From positions 2,170 to 7,705 of the forward strand of contig DJPE01000088.1 of NCBI GenBank assembly GCA_002439705.1: a DNA stretch of 5,536 bases. Reading direction: 5' to 3'. The notes below the pieces were generated by a model that made no database searches, was not told the DNA's origin, and worked only from the letters and a program-made list of their open reading frames with translations. The position numbers were made by a program, and so were the translations under genes. Numbering within the stretch: position 1 is the first letter of the stretch; the number at the start of each line of letters is the position of its first letter. Positions 5,505-5,536 of this stretch are shown here, piece after piece. The DNA is from Christensenella sp. UBA6420. Its GTDB lineage: Bacteria; Bacillota; Clostridia; Christensenellales; DTU072.

Positions 5505-5536
5505 ATCATCTCAAACCTTGAAGCCTTTACACGCCG

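Overview
The window looks like a chromosomal segment of an uncultured Clostridia-type Firmicute, perhaps a Christensenellales relative. This rests on style: Shine-Dalgarno sites of the GGAGG type, sigma-A-like promoters, codons rich in TAC/GCG/CGT at about 50% GC, an LRR_5/InlB-repeat lipoprotein and a CotJC/rubrerythrin-like ferritin. The taxonomic call is inference and is not proven by any marker gene here.

Layout. Positions 1-1303 are AT-rich (about 30% GC in sampled lines). They hold the 3' end of a gene with a GAF-like core, then 19 bp later a small radical SAM protein, closed by a strong intrinsic terminator. From about 1400 onward GC rises to roughly 50%. A diiron ferritin-like protein on + (1422-1916) converges, 13 bp apart, with a lipoprotein on - (1930-3513) that carries one InlB B-repeat and six BspA-type leucine-rich repeats. 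A 362-bp divergent intergenic region follows. It contains five DnaA-box 9-mers, all in the same orientation, and a near-consensus promoter that drives a membrane-anchored M20 peptidase of the PM20D1/CPS1 type (3876-5330). The tail (5331-5536) has a terminator-like hairpin and a dense set of inverted and direct repeats that look like an intergenic repeat element.

How the parts relate. The left two genes read as one transcription unit and probably arrived together by transfer. The ferritin, lipoprotein and peptidase genes are not an obvious pathway. The most notable signal is the DnaA-box array between the lipoprotein and the peptidase. It could be a replication origin, a DnaA-titration or reactivation site, or a DnaA-controlled promoter region. 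Neither dnaA nor dnaN is in view, and hand-sampled GC skew does not show the sign change expected of a bidirectional origin.
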